Source: Cherax quadricarinatus (taxonomy: Eukaryota; Arthropoda; Malacostraca; Decapoda; Parastacidae). From it: a stretch of 64,000 nucleotides of DNA. Where the stretch lies: contig NC_091303.1 of assembly GCF_038502225.1 (NCBI RefSeq), positions 22,887,297 through 22,951,296 on the forward strand, read 5' to 3'. Shown one piece after another: positions 53,460 through 64,000 of the stretch. Made by a program: the position numbers and the translations under genes. The notes beneath the pieces are model-generated. The model worked only from the letters and a program-made list of their open reading frames with translations. It made no database searches and had not been told where the DNA came from. The first letter of the stretch is position 1. Every line of letters begins with the position of its first letter.

Positions 53460-54240
53460 GAATTATGTGGGTGTTGTGGGAGGGATGGTGTGAGGGTGTT
53501 GTGGGAGGGATAGTGTTGGAGTGTTGTCGGATGGATGGTGTGAGGGTGTTGTGGGAGGGATAGTGTGGGAGTGCTGTGGGAGGGATGGTGTGAGGGTGTT
53601 GTGGGAGGCTAGTGTGGGAGTGTTGTGGGAGGGATGGTGTGAGGGTGTTGTGGGAGGGATGGTGTGAGGGTGTTGTGAAAGGGATGGTGTGGGGGGTGTT
53701 GTGGGAGGGATGGTGTGAGGGTGTTGTGAGAGGGATAGTGTGGGGGTGTTGTGGGAGGGATGGTGTGAGGGTGTTGTGAGAGGGATGGTGTGGGGGTGTT
53801 GTGGGAGGGATGGTGTGAGGGTGTTGTGAGAGGGATGGTGTGGGGGGTGTTGTGGGAGGTATGTTGTGGGGGTGTTGTGGGAGGGATGGTGTGAGGGTGT
53901 TGTGGGAGGGATGGTGTGAGGGTGTTGTGAAAGGGATGGTGTGGGGGTGTTGTGAGAGGGATGGTGTGGGGGTGTTGTGAGAGGAATTATGTGGAGGTGT
54001 TGTGGGAGGGATGGTGTGGGGGTGTTGTGAGAGGGATGGTGTGGGGGTGTTGTGGGAGGGTTGGTGTCGGTGTTGTGGGAGGGTTGGTGTGGGTGTTGTG
54101 GGAGGGTTGGTGTGGGTGTTGTGGGAGGGTTGGTGTGGGTGTTGTGGGAGGGTTGGTGTGGGTGTTGTGGAAGGGTTGGTGTGGGTGTTGTGGGAGGGCT
54201 GGTGTTGGGTTGTAGAATGTGAGGATGTGGTGGGCAGAAT
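53460..54240. repeat. 25-bp minisatellite, G/T-rich
   Basis: The unit is close to GGTGTGAGGGTGTTGTGGGA followed by GGGAT; variants are common (GTGGGGGTG, GTGAAAGG). Almost no C on the plus strand. Confidence 0.92.
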
Positions 54241-54547
54241 GGTGCGGGCTGTAGTGGTCGAGATTGTGTGGGAGAATGCAATGTGAAGGTGTGGTGTGTA
54301 GGATTGTAGGGGTGGGCGGGATGGCGTGGTGTGGCTGATGTGGTGAGTGGTATGGTGTGGAGTGTGGGGGCGGGATGGTGTAGGGGAATGGAAAGTGGAG
54401 GAGTGGTGGGTGGGTAGGTGGGGGAGGGCGGGATGGTGTGGAGTGGTGGGTGGTATGGTATGGAGTGTGGTGGGCGGGATAGGGTTGGGGTGTGGTGGGC
54501 GGGATGGTGTGCTGTGGTGTGGGGGTGTGGTGGGAGTATGGTGTGGA

Positions 54548-55690
54548 GTGTGGGTGTGTGTGGTCTGCGGGATAGTGTGGGTGTGTGTGGTCTGCGGGAT
54601 AGTGTGGGTGTGTGTGGTCTGCGGGATAGTGTGGGTGTGTGTGGTCTGCGGGATAGTGTGGGTGTGTGTGGTCTGCGGGATAGTGTGGGTGTGTGTGGTC
54701 TGCGGGATAGTGTGGGTGTGTGTGGTCTGCGGGATAGTGTGGGTGTGTGTGGTCTGCGGGATAGTGTGGGTGTGTGTGGTCTGCGGGATAGTGTGGTCTG
54801 CGGGATAGTGTGGGTGTGTGTGGTCTGCGGGATAGTGTGGGTGTGTGTGGTCTGCGGGATAGTGTGGGTGTGTGTGGTCTGCGGGATAGTGTGGGTGTGT
54901 GTGGTCTGCGGGATAGTGTGGGTGTGTGTGGTCTGCGGGATAGTGTGGGTGTGTGTGGTCTGCGGGATAGTGTGGGTGTGTGTGGTCTGCGGGATAGTGT
55001 GGGTGTGTGTGGTCTGCGGGATAGTGTGGGTGTGTGTGGTCTGCGGGATAGTGTGGGTGTGTGTGGTCTGCGGGATAGTGTGGGTGTGTGTGGTCTGCGG
55101 GATAGTGTGGGTGTGTGTGGTCTGCGGGATAGTGTGGGTGTGTGTGGTCTGCGGGATAGTGTGGGTGTGTGTGGTCTGCGGGATAGTGTGGGTGTGTGTG
55201 GTCTGCGGGATAGTGTGGGTGTGTGTGGTCTGCGGGATAGTGTGGGTGTGTGTGGTCTGTGGGATAGTGTGGGTGTGTGTGGTCTGCGGGATAGTGTGGG
55301 TGTGTGTGGTCTGCGGGATAGTGTGGGTGTGTGTGGTCTGCGGGATAGTGTGGGTGTGTGTGGTCTGCGGGATAGTGTGGGTGTGTGTGGTCTGCGGGAT
55401 AGTGTGGGTGTGTGTGGTCTGCGGGATAGTGTGGGTGTGTGTGGTCTGCGGGATAGTGTGGGTGTGTGTGGTCTGCGGGATAGTGTGGGTGTGTGTGGTC
55501 TGCGGGATAGTGTGGGTGTGTGTGGTCTGCGGGTTAGTGTGGGGGTGTGTGGTCTGCGGGATAGTGTGGGTGTGTGTGGTCTGCGGGATAGTGTGGGTGT
55601 GTGTGGTCTGCGGGATAGTGTGGGTGTGTGTGGTCTGCGGGATAGTGTGGGTGTGTGTGGTCTGCGGGATAGTGTGGGTGTGTGTTATTG
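54548..55690. repeat. 27-bp minisatellite, about 42 near-identical units
   Basis: The unit runs GTGTGGGTGTGTGTGGTCTG then CGGGATA. Differences are few: one unit truncated near 54789, one TGTGGGATA near 55257, one GGGTTAGTGTGGGGG near 55530. Because 27 is a multiple of 3, long frames stay open on both strands; these are repeats, not proteins. Confidence 0.97.
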
Positions 55691-55799
55691 TCAAATTGGT
55701 GTGGTGGGCGGAATGGTGTAGCTGGCAAGATGGTGTGGGGGTGTGGTTGTGGGGGCGGGATGGTGTGTGGGAGTGGTGGGGTTATGTTGTAGTTGTGGT

Positions 55800-58110
55800 A
55801 AGCGGAATAGTGGGTGTGTGGTGGACGGGATAGTGTGGTTTTTGGTGGACGGGATAGTGTGGTTGTGGTGGACGGGGTAATGTGGTTCTGTTGGACGGAA
55901 TACGGTGGTTGTGGTGGACGGGGTAGTGTGGTTGTGGTGGACAGGATAGTGTGGTTGTGGTGGACAGGATAGTATGGTTGTGGTGGACAGGATAGTGTGG
56001 TTGTGGTGGACAGGATAGTGTGGTTGTGGTGGACAGGATAGTGTGGTTGTGGTGGACAGGATAGTGTGGTTGTGGTGGACGGGGTAGTGTGATTGTAGTG
56101 GACAGGATAGTGTGGTTGTGGTGGACAGGATAGTGTGGTTGTGGTGGACAGGATAGTGTGGTTGTGGTGGTCGGAATAGTGTGGTTGTGGACGGGATAGT
56201 GTGGTGGTGGTGGACTTGATAGTGTGGTTGTGGTGGACAGGGTAGTGTGGTTGTGGTGACGGGATAGTGTGGTTGTGGTGGACGGGATAGTGTGGTTGTG
56301 GTGGACGGGATAGTGTGGTTGTGGTGGACGGGATAGTGTGGTTGTGGTGGACGGGATAGTGTGGTTGTGGTGGACGGGGTAGTGTGGGTGTGGTGAACGG
56401 GATAGTGTGGTTGTGGTGGACGGGATAGTGTGGTTGTGGTGGACGGGATAGTGTGGTTGTGGTGGACGGGATAGTGTGGTTGTGGTGGACGGGGTAGTGT
56501 GGGTGTGGTGAACGGGATAGTGTGGTTGTGGTGGACGGGATAGTGTGGTTGTGGTGGACAGGATAGTGTGGTTGTGGTGGACGGGATAGTGAGGTTGTGG
56601 TGGACGGGATAGTGTGGTTGTGGTGGACGGGGTAGTGTGGTTGTGGTGGACGGGATAGTGTGGTTGTGGTGGACGGGATAGTGTGGTTGTGGTGGACGGG
56701 ATAGTGTGGTTGTGGTGGACGGGATAGTGTGGTTGTGGTGGACGGGATAGTGTGTTTGTGGTGGACTTGATAGTGTGGTTGTGGTGGACGGGGTAGTGTG
56801 GTTGTGGTGGACGGGATAGTGTGGTTGTGGTGGACGGGATAGTGTGGTTGTGGTGGACGGGATAGTGTGGTTGTGGTGGACGGGATAGTGTGGTTGTGGT
56901 GGACGGGATAGTGTGGTTGTGGTGGACGGGGTAGTGTGGTTGTGGTGGACAGGATAGTGTGGTTGTGGTGGACGGGATAGTGTGGTTGTGGTGGACGGGA
57001 TAGTGTGGTTGTGGTGGACGGGATAGTGTGGTTGTGGTGGACGGGATAGTGTGGTTGTGGTGGACGGGGTAGTGTGGTTGTGGTGAACGGGATAGTGTGG
57101 TTGTGGTGGACGGGATAGTGTGGTTGTGGTGGACAGGATAGTGTGGTTGTGGTGGACGGGATAGTGAGGTTGTGGTGGACGGGATAGTGTGGTTGTGGTG
57201 GACGGGATAGTGTGGTTGTGGTGGACGGGGTAGTGTGGTTGTGGTGAACGGGATAGTGTGGTTGTGGTGGACGGGATAGTGTGGTTGTGGTGGACGGGGT
57301 AGTGTGGTTGTGGTGAACGGGATAGTGTGGTTGTGGTGGACGGGATAGTGTGGTTGTAGTGGACAGGATAGTGTGGTTGTAGTGGACGGGATAGTGAGGT
57401 TGTGGTGGACGGGATAGTGTGGTTGTGGTGGACGGGGTAGTATGGTTGTGGTGGACGGGATAGTGTGGTTGTGGTGGACGGGATAGTGTGGTTGTGGTGG
57501 ACGGGATAGTGTTTATGGTGGACTTGATAGTGTGGTTGTGGTGGACGGGGTAGTGTGGTTGTGGTGGACGGGATAGTGTGGTTGTGGTGGACGGGATAGT
57601 GTGGTTGTGGTGGACGGGATAGTGTGGTTGTGGTGGACGGGATAGTGTGGTTGTGGTGGACGGGGTAGTGTGGTTGTGGCGGAAGGGATAGTGTGGTTGT
57701 GGTGGACAGGATAGTGTGGTTGTGGTGGACGGGATAGTGTGGTTGTGGTGGACGGGATAGTGTGGTTGTGGTAGACAGGATAGTGTGGTTGTGGTGGACG
57801 GGATAGTGTGGTTGTGGTGGACGGGATAGTGTGGTTGTGGTGGACGGGATAGTGTGGTTGTGGTGGACGGGATAGTGTGGTTGTGGTGGACGGGATAGTG
57901 TGGTTGTGGTGGACGGGATAGTGTGGTTGTGGTGGACGGGATAGTGTGGTTGTGGTGGACGGGATAGTGTGGTTGTGGTGGACGGGATAGTGTGGTTGTG
58001 GTGGACGGAATAGTGTGGTTGTGGTGGACGGGATAGTGTGGTTGTGGTGGACGGGATAGTGTGGTTGTGGTGGACAGGATAGTGTGGTTGTGGTGGACGG
58101 GATAGTGTTG
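55800..58110. repeat. 23-bp minisatellite, about 100 units, with variant blocks
   Basis: The unit is close to GTGTGGTTGTGGTGGACGGG followed by ATA. Variants (GACAGG, GAACGG, GAGGTTG, ACTTGATA, GGGGTA) recur in similar order in several blocks, for example ACTTGATAG near 56212, 56764 and 57521, suggesting higher-order duplication. It shares the CGGGATAGTGTGG core with the 27-bp array, so the two are related. Confidence 0.95.
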
Positions 58111-58519
58111 GGGTATAATTAACAGAGAGATAGTCTAGCTTTCACCTTCTTTGCACAATATGGTCCTCATGGGTTTAGCACTTCATGTAATACAAAAAAA
58201 AAAAAACTGATCATTAACTCGGTGGGTTTAATGTGTTATTATCACACTTATGACTTTTATATTTTTCTAAAGACTGCAATTAAGGAATAAATTTTAATTT
58301 TTGTATTACGAACAGCTAGATTTTTTTTTAATTTCGAGAGTAACTATAACATACCAGCCTGTTATACGCACGGCTTCAGTAAGTGTAGTTTCAGTAGTAG
58401 CGCATTTATATTTTCCTCTCACCTTTGAAATCACACTGATGCATACAGCACCTTGGGGGAGGTTCACGCACCCCGTGATTCATTCATTGCAGGTGCATGC
58501 AATGTAGTCAATGCTCAGT

Positions 58520-59030
58520 TGGTTGCAAAGGACAAGATTTTGTTGCCACCACTGCACATTAAGGTTGTCTTATCAGACAACTAGTCAAGGCAGTGGATAA
58601 GGATAAACCAGCATTCACATTATTATGATTATTATTATTATTATTACAATCAAAACTAAGAGCTAAGCCCCACAAAGGTTATATATCCCAGCATTCATAC
58701 ACTTGCTAGGAACGCTCTCCATACTAAGAGAGGACAAGACTGACGAAGGTCTACAAATTCGTCAGCATTATTGCTGGTAGTGATCGTCAGATGGCAGTGA
58801 ATGACGTGAAGTTAGCAAATTGCTATTTGTTGAAGAAATTTAACAGCAGATATGTTGGCAGACACAGAGACCGTAACTACAAGTCACTGGTGGATCAACT
58901 ACTGCAAAGTTACCAGCGGTTGGCCTGCAACATGTCACTCGAATTGTTTTTTCTTCACACGCATTTCTCAGTTTTTCTGAGGTGGCAAGCACGGAGAAAC
59001 ATTCCATCAAGATGTTGCAACAATGGAAAC
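58520..59030 (+). pseudogene. Fragment of a repetitive arthropod ORF family (function unknown)
   Basis: Plus strand pieces: KDKILLPPLHIK near 58533, LIRQLVKAVDKDKPAF near 58570 (frameshift between), QSYQRLACNMSLELFFLHTH in 58900-58970, and GETFHQDVATME near 58998. From memory, an arthropod multi-copy family has similar segments (PPLHIKLG, NMSLK.HFLHSHLD, GERFHQD..MEKRYQG), usually suspected to be transposon-derived. I do not know its function. A microsatellite (ATT) at 58620 interrupts. Decayed. Confidence 0.55.
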
Positions 59031-59317
59031 ACACTACATATGTAAACGGAGTTAGGCAATGCTTGTCGTTTTCTTTTGGATGTTCCAATGAAACCTACCA
59101 ACCAATACATCTACCAACCAATACACCTACCAACCAATAAAGTCAAGCTCAGCATTTTTTTTTTACCGATACTGTGACATTCTTCGCCCATGTTGTTGGT
59201 TGCTTAACGGGGCAAGGATTAAGGGAAACTTTCAGTGTATATACACTGAGAAATATTCATTTGTCGGTGAATACTGTACATCCTGCGCCGTACGTGTTAG
59301 TGTAGGTGACAGATATA

Positions 59318-59873
59318 CCTGGAGTTTACCTGGAAAGGGTTTCGGGGATCAACGCTCCCGCGGCTCGGTCTGAGACCAGGCCTCATGGTGGATCAGGGTA
59401 AGATCAACCTGGGTGTTACTGCTGGCCGCACGCAAGCTGACGTACGAACCACAGCCCGGTTGGTCAGGTACTGACTTTAGGTGCCTGTCCAGTGCCTTCT
59501 TGAAGATAGCCAGGGGTTTTGTGGTAATCCCCCTAATGTATGCTGGGAGGCACTTGAACAGTCTTGGGCCCCGGACACTTACTGTGTAGTCTCTCAGTGT
59601 ACTGGTGGCACCCCTGCTTTTCATCGGGGGAATGTTGCATCTCCTGCCGAGTCTTTTGCTTTAATATGGAGTGATTTTCGTGTGCAGGTTTGGTACCAAT
59701 CCCTCCAGGACCTTCCAAGTGTATATTATCATGTATCTCTCTCGCCTGCGTTCCAGGGAATACAGATCAAGGACCTTCAACCGTTCCCAGTAGTTTAGGT
59801 GCCTTATCGCACTTACGTGTACCGTGAAAGTTCTTTGTACACTCTCCAGGTCTGCAATGTCTTCTTCTTTCAT
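59318..59873 (-). mobile_element. CR1-like LINE, C-terminal and 3' end copy
   Basis: 59873-59661 encodes EEDIADLESVQRTFTVHVSA and YWERLKVLDLYSLERRRERY. 59624-59349 gives RGPRLFKCLPAYIRGITTKP, LAIFKKALDRHLKSVPDQPG and NTQVDLTLIHHEAWSQTEP. The same C-terminal domain occurs at 34760 and 53205. Only this part remains. Confidence 0.75.
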
Positions 59874-60009
59874 ATTAGTTGTAGAGGAAAGTTACGTACG
59901 AGGTTGATGGAATGCTGTAAAGCCTTTAATTTACTTTATAAAACATTAGTATTTTCAAGACAATGTGACGTGTTACTCAAAAAACTATTTTCATATTTAT
60001 CATCACATA

Positions 60010-60105
60010 GGAAGCGTCTGTCTCTTGCTCAACAGACGGAGGATCGAGCCTCCACCACGTTTTGTGCTGAATAACCCACATGGGTTTAGCGCTGAACATG
60101 CATTA
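60010..60105 (+). repeat. SINE-like fragment (GGTTTAGCGCT tail)
   Basis: GGAGGATCGAGCC (B-box-like, one mismatch), then GAATAACCCACATGGG and GGTTTAGCGCTG. The region 60106-61283 has no gene that I recognise. At 60310-60350 there is a phrase CTCCAGTTCTCTGGATCAAG similar to the GGTTTAG SINE on the minus strand. Confidence 0.5.
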
Positions 60106-61283
60106 AACATCTGATTTAGAAGATCGCACTTCAAATGGTCATGTATGTTTGTAAAACACAATGTACCATATACACTGTATATGATATACAAACTTGTTAT
60201 ATATTTATATCACATGTGCTTTATTTTTTTATCATTATATTTCCTGTGAATGCTGATTGTGTTGACGTACACAGCGCCTGAGGAATCACAGGTGATCAAG
60301 TTCTATCCTAGGAATAGAAGGTAGCTCCAGTTCTCTGGATCAAGAGCCCGACAACAGCATTGTCAGGATATCCATTTGGAGGGTTCATTGATATTGAATT
60401 ACCAAGGATAACCTCAAAAAAATCAAGTGTGGCTCATTTGCACTGGAGTTTTCAAGGATGTTGGTGTATGAACTGTATATTTCAGAGCAGCTGATGGGCG
60501 GTGTGTATATCACCAGGGTGGCCACACAACGTGTTTATACGAAAATAAGAGTTGATTTTAGAGTTAGTAACATTTGCGATATCACTTATTAGTATATTCG
60601 ACAGAGAAATTAAAATACTGTGACGGGGCGCTGCAAGACGGTGGTTCTAAGGACACTTAAAGGTGGGATTACCGATGGGGCTATGACAGGCCATGGGAGT
60701 AGAGACCACTGGCTTACCCGCACTAGACTTAGTGATCTGAGTGATATCAGTGGTGATGGTGGAATCAGAGAGCATTGCAGCAATGACAGTAAACTTGAGG
60801 CTGCGTGGCAGTTCTCACACGCTCGTGAATCCAGCTACCCAAGATGAGCACATGTCGACGACAAGCTTCACACACTTCACTCTACTTCTCACGTCTAGTT
60901 TACCTATACGTTACTAAGAGTGTAATGTCCAGTTCATCTACTCATTTTCGTCGCCTAAAATAAATAAAGTACGTATTTCTCTTGAGAATTTAAAAATTTT
61001 ATCTTCACTTCGTTTCTCAGAAGAGATAAGAACGTTGTTTACATTAATACCAGTAGTTTACTGCGCTCATTGTTGTTCTACTGTCTGGAAATATTCTGAG
61101 TAATCCAGGACCTGAAATAAGTGTACAGAAACATAAAATCATCTGTTTAAAGCAAAGAATGTTGCAGTTTTTCTGTTTATTCGCTGTTTCTGAAGTGGTG
61201 ACAGATCCAGCGATTCTGAAGTGCTTTGCTAACCATTTTCCTATTTCTGTATAAGATAAAATAACGTTTTGTTCGGATTTTTA

Positions 61284-61535
61284 ACCCCGGAGGGTTAGCC
61301 ACCCAGGATAACCCAAGAAAGGACGTGCGTCATCGAGGGACCGTCCGTCTTATTTCCATTGGGGTCCTTCAGGCTAGTCCCCCAGGATGCGACTCACACC
61401 AGTCGACTAACACCCAGGTACCTGCTTACTTGGAACAGGTGTAAGGCAACACGCCCAATGTTTCCACCCTTGCCGGGATCGAACCACGAACTCTGTGTGA
61501 GGCGAGAGTGTTGCCTACCAGGCCACAGGCCTGTG
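61284..61535 (-). repeat. tRNA-derived SINE
   Basis: Minus strand: A-box-like TGGCCTGGTAGGCAACACTC near 61515-61535 and perfect B box GGTTCGATCCC (61475-61485). Downstream GGGTGTTAGTCGACTGGTGT and GGATGCGACTC match the SINE at 3117. It ends in GGTGGCTAACCC-type sequence near 61295. Confidence 0.78.
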
Positions 61536-61537
61536 TA

Positions 61538-61540
<3 letters not shown>

Positions 61541-61587
<47 letters not shown>

Positions 61588-61628
61588 CACCTAGTTGAGG
61601 TTGCAAGGGTCGAGTCCTAGCTCCTGTG
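61541..61628 (-). repeat. GT microsatellite with CR1/L2 3' tail
   Basis: A GT run (61541-61583), then TACTCACCTAGTTGAGGTTG and TCGAGTCCTAGCTCCTG. The same 60-base tail ends the CR1 copies at 13950 and 19249, again beside GT repeats. Confidence 0.8.
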
Positions 61629-61649
61629 TGTACGTGTGCGCGCACGCGC

Positions 61650-62870
61650 TCCTGTAATAATATAACAGTAGCTCTAGTTCAAATATATCACGTTATCGGG
61701 TTATCTTAGGTTAGACTCTGCATCATGCACTACATGAAGCCCTTGTAAAAAATACTACATAAAACGAAAGTAAAACTTATGTTTAAGGCCTAAATAAGAA
61801 CTTTCCGTTGAAAGAAAACAAGATTAGTATCGACCTTGAGAAGAGGGTAACTACGACAAAAGACGCCACTACCACAGTTTTAGTTTCTAGCCTCGTGGGA
61901 TTACCTGACGGTCTCCCAGGCCAGCGCTTGGTCACTCTGTGGTGCCAGTTACAACATCAGTCACTCATCCAAAATAAATTATATATGTGGCATCATGCGA
62001 CATAGTGGAGGAATATTTACCTAGAGAAGCGACGCAATGGATCTATCTCTTACCTCGTGGTGTCGACGACTTCATGGGCTCTGTCAACATAAGTCAAATT
62101 TAAAGTTTGTTTTAGTTACAAAGATATACTCTGGTCATTTTAGGAAGGTTTCTTAATCACTTACTTAGGGATAAATCTGAGTGGCGTAATATAGCGTGGA
62201 ATGAGTGCGAGGGTGGTGTAAGACGGGTGTTTCTTAAGCGACCACCAGTATCATGCTAACACGCGAGCAACACTTCTACCCGGACTTGCTGCCTCTCAGA
62301 GGCCTAGCAGTAATTAATTAACAACGTTCGTTATTATATAGCTAGAATCCTTCAAAATATTCCATACAGAATCTTACCATTAGGATCTGCATATAGCTTG
62401 ATATTTAGACCCGGCAGGTATCAGTGTCACCCCATGAGATTAATTCTGTTAAAAAATAATGAAAAGTTGTTAAATATCTCACTTGTACTTTAGCTACTCC
62501 TTTCCGGATAATATTAAAAAAATGCAAAACATATGGCGATCCAGGCAGCTCCACTGACCTTGCTAAAAATGCTTTTATATTTTTAGACATACAGTATTTT
62601 CATAGTACTACTGTATAGTAAAAAATGGAGTAAATATGCTTACGTACCAAAGGACCTTGTGTGTACGTCAGGGTGTGGTTGCTAGTACCTTCTTGATGAC
62701 AGTTGCCACAAAAAATTACTTTTAATAAATAGGTACAAAACTTTTCATTACAGCTGAACGACCAAGAATAATAACTTGAATTTGATATAGAAAGAACGAA
62801 CATCGATCTAAAACAGAAAGATAATAAAGAAAGCTTGTTTAAGAGAGTGGTGATTATTGTGAGGAAATTG
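61650..62870. other. No gene recognised
   Basis: AT-rich unique sequence. It may hold the promoter and upstream region of the exon at 63006, but I see no TATA box that I trust. Confidence 0.5.
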
Positions 62871-62873
62871 AGT

Positions 62874-62990
62874 GTCAACATGTTTTACTGGAGTGACTCC
62901 CAGCGCTTGTGAGTGGAGCATCAGTGTTAATCGTAGCATGTGTTGCTGGAGTGGATCCCAGCACCTGTGAGTGGAACACCACTGTTCACC
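62874..62990 (+). repeat. 59-bp tandem duplication before the candidate exon
   Basis: The segment with TGCTGGAGTGGATCCCAGCA and TGAGTGGAACACCACTGTT follows a similar copy TACTGGAGTGACTCCCAGCG, TGAGTGGAGCATCAGTGTT. It lies in the presumed 5' UTR. Confidence 0.75.
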
Positions 62991-63005
62991 GTCGTGGCTC
63001 TCACC

Positions 63006-63048
63006 ATGATTGGGAGATCTCACACACACACACTTCTCATCCTCCTTG
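63006..63048 (+). CDS. Candidate first coding exon of a secreted protein
   Basis: ATG at 63006 in a good translation context (TCACCATGAT) opens [15 protein letters not shown], and the exon ends CTTG followed by GTAAGT, a strong 5' splice site. A short basic start then LLILL fits the beginning of a signal peptide. The coding exon would end one base into a codon, with the rest in a later exon beyond the window or beyond the repeats. The CACACACA run inside is low complexity, so chance is possible. No product can be named. The TA repeats that follow would be in intron 1. Confidence 0.4.
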
Positions 63049-63100
63049 GTAAGTCAAATTTCTACTTTTGTTTCTGCTAGAGACTGGGAATGTGTGCAAA

Positions 63101-63595
<495 letters not shown>

Positions 63596-63672
<77 letters not shown>
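63596..63672. repeat. TA microsatellite (right of TIR element)
   Basis: About 38 TA units follow the right terminal repeat. Confidence 0.97.
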
Positions 63673-63674
<2 letters not shown>

Positions 63675-63734
63675 CTGTAAGCCTTCTCCCTGAAAGCTGG
63701 CTGCTTTGGATCAAAGTCTAGCGCAAGCTGGACT

Positions 63735-63863
63735 CCGAGGTATTGGTCCAGTGTGGGTAGATTGGTAAAGCACTGTGTACCTTGTTCCAAGGTTCGTAGG
63801 TTCGAGTCTCCTTCAGCCAGAGATCAGTGTTTGTGTATATTTCGCCTGCTCTTGCGAATCCCT

Positions 63864-63867
<4 letters not shown>
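63735..63867 (+). repeat. tRNA-derived SINE
   Basis: A-box-like GGGTAGATTGGTAAAGC (near 63755) and B box GGTTCGAGTCT (63799-63809), followed by CCAGAGATCAGTG and TTCGCCTGCTCTTGCG, then TA repeats. The spacing of the two boxes fits a tRNA-type polymerase III promoter. It is not a tRNA gene: the 3' half does not close an acceptor stem. Confidence 0.7.

Positions 63868-63939
<72 letters not shown>
63868..63939. repeat. TA microsatellite
   Basis: TA units follow the SINE tail GAATCCCTTGCATATA. Confidence 0.97.
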
Positions 63940-63940
<1 letters not shown>

Positions 63941-64000
63941 GCTACCCTACTTACGAACATTCGAGTTACGAACATTCGGACATCCGAACAGACTTCCTCT
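63940..64000 (+). mobile_element. Possible start of another DNA-transposon copy
   Basis: CTTACGAACATTCGAGTTAC followed by GAACATTCGGACATCCGAAC resembles the repeated TCGAAC-type terminal phrases of the Tigger-like elements. It is cut off by the window end, so the call is weak. Confidence 0.3.

Noticed and set aside
53463..55694. Open frame of 743 codons on the minus strand, Thr/His/Pro-rich
   Set aside because: It is a translation of the G-rich minisatellites; the unit of 27 bases keeps the frame open. No start context, domain or codon pattern supports a gene.
54418..55833. Open frames of 471 and 303 codons on the plus strand, Val/Cys/Gly-rich
   Set aside because: The same tandem array read in other frames.

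Overview
The window looks like intergenic and intronic DNA from a large, repeat-rich decapod crustacean genome, most likely a crayfish or lobster relative. The evidence is a single piece of an ordinary eukaryotic gene with GT-AG introns, many decayed non-LTR retrotransposons of the RTE, CR1/L2 and I groups, tRNA-derived SINEs, and repeat tails I associate from memory with decapod DNA (the CACCTAGTTGAGG tail, the GGTTTAGCGCTT tail, the CACCCTGCCTTGGTGGGA tail). There are no operons, rRNA genes or CRISPR arrays. The species call is inference.

Host genes are scarce. The only convincing one is the last two coding exons of a TPR-repeat protein on the + strand (4119-4586, polyadenylation signal at 4611). 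A second candidate is a signal-peptide-like first exon at 63006-63048 that ends in a consensus splice donor. A TATA/CRE promoter-like block lies at 52.0-52.2 kb; it may be a host promoter or the U3 part of an LTR element.

Layout. 0-5.2 kb: SINE and DNA-transposon fragments, a Tigger-like element whose core is replaced by a 20-bp minisatellite, then the TPR gene end. 5.2-11.7 kb: RTE copies, one of them inserted into an I-group LINE with a 12-bp target-site duplication. 11.9-13.1 kb: Tigger-like element. 13.9-20.6 kb: two CR1/L2 copies, one split by a piggyBac-like element at TTAA. 20.7-22.8 kb: a Tc1 element resembling those of fish, beside a Tigger copy. 24.3-25.7 kb: another Tigger-like element. 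28.4-32.7 kb: RTE copies, one split by a palindromic Penelope-like insertion. 32.9-35.0 kb: decayed CR1-like LINE. 35.2-36.0 kb: a short TIR element. 37.3-39.7 kb: second I-group LINE. 40.0-41.1 kb: CR1-like reverse transcriptase. 42.3-48.9 kb: the longest I-group LINE (gag, endonuclease, RT, RNase H), carrying a Penelope-like insertion with a hammerhead-like core. 49-51.3 kb: Penelope palindrome and another RNase H LINE remnant. 52.8-58.1 kb: G-rich tandem repeats. 58.5-64 kb: transposon relics, SINEs, the candidate secreted-protein exon, and a TIR element inserted in a TA microsatellite.

The window is best read as a record of nested transposition. RTE and I-group LINEs supply the machinery; SINE-like repeats share their head or tail sequences; Penelope-like units, piggyBac-like and Tigger elements have inserted on top. 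I see no clearly new coding system. The most interesting signals are the hammerhead-like, inverted Penelope-like units with target-site duplications, the Tc1 element, the TIR element inside a TA microsatellite, and the 4.6-kb G-rich minisatellite block.
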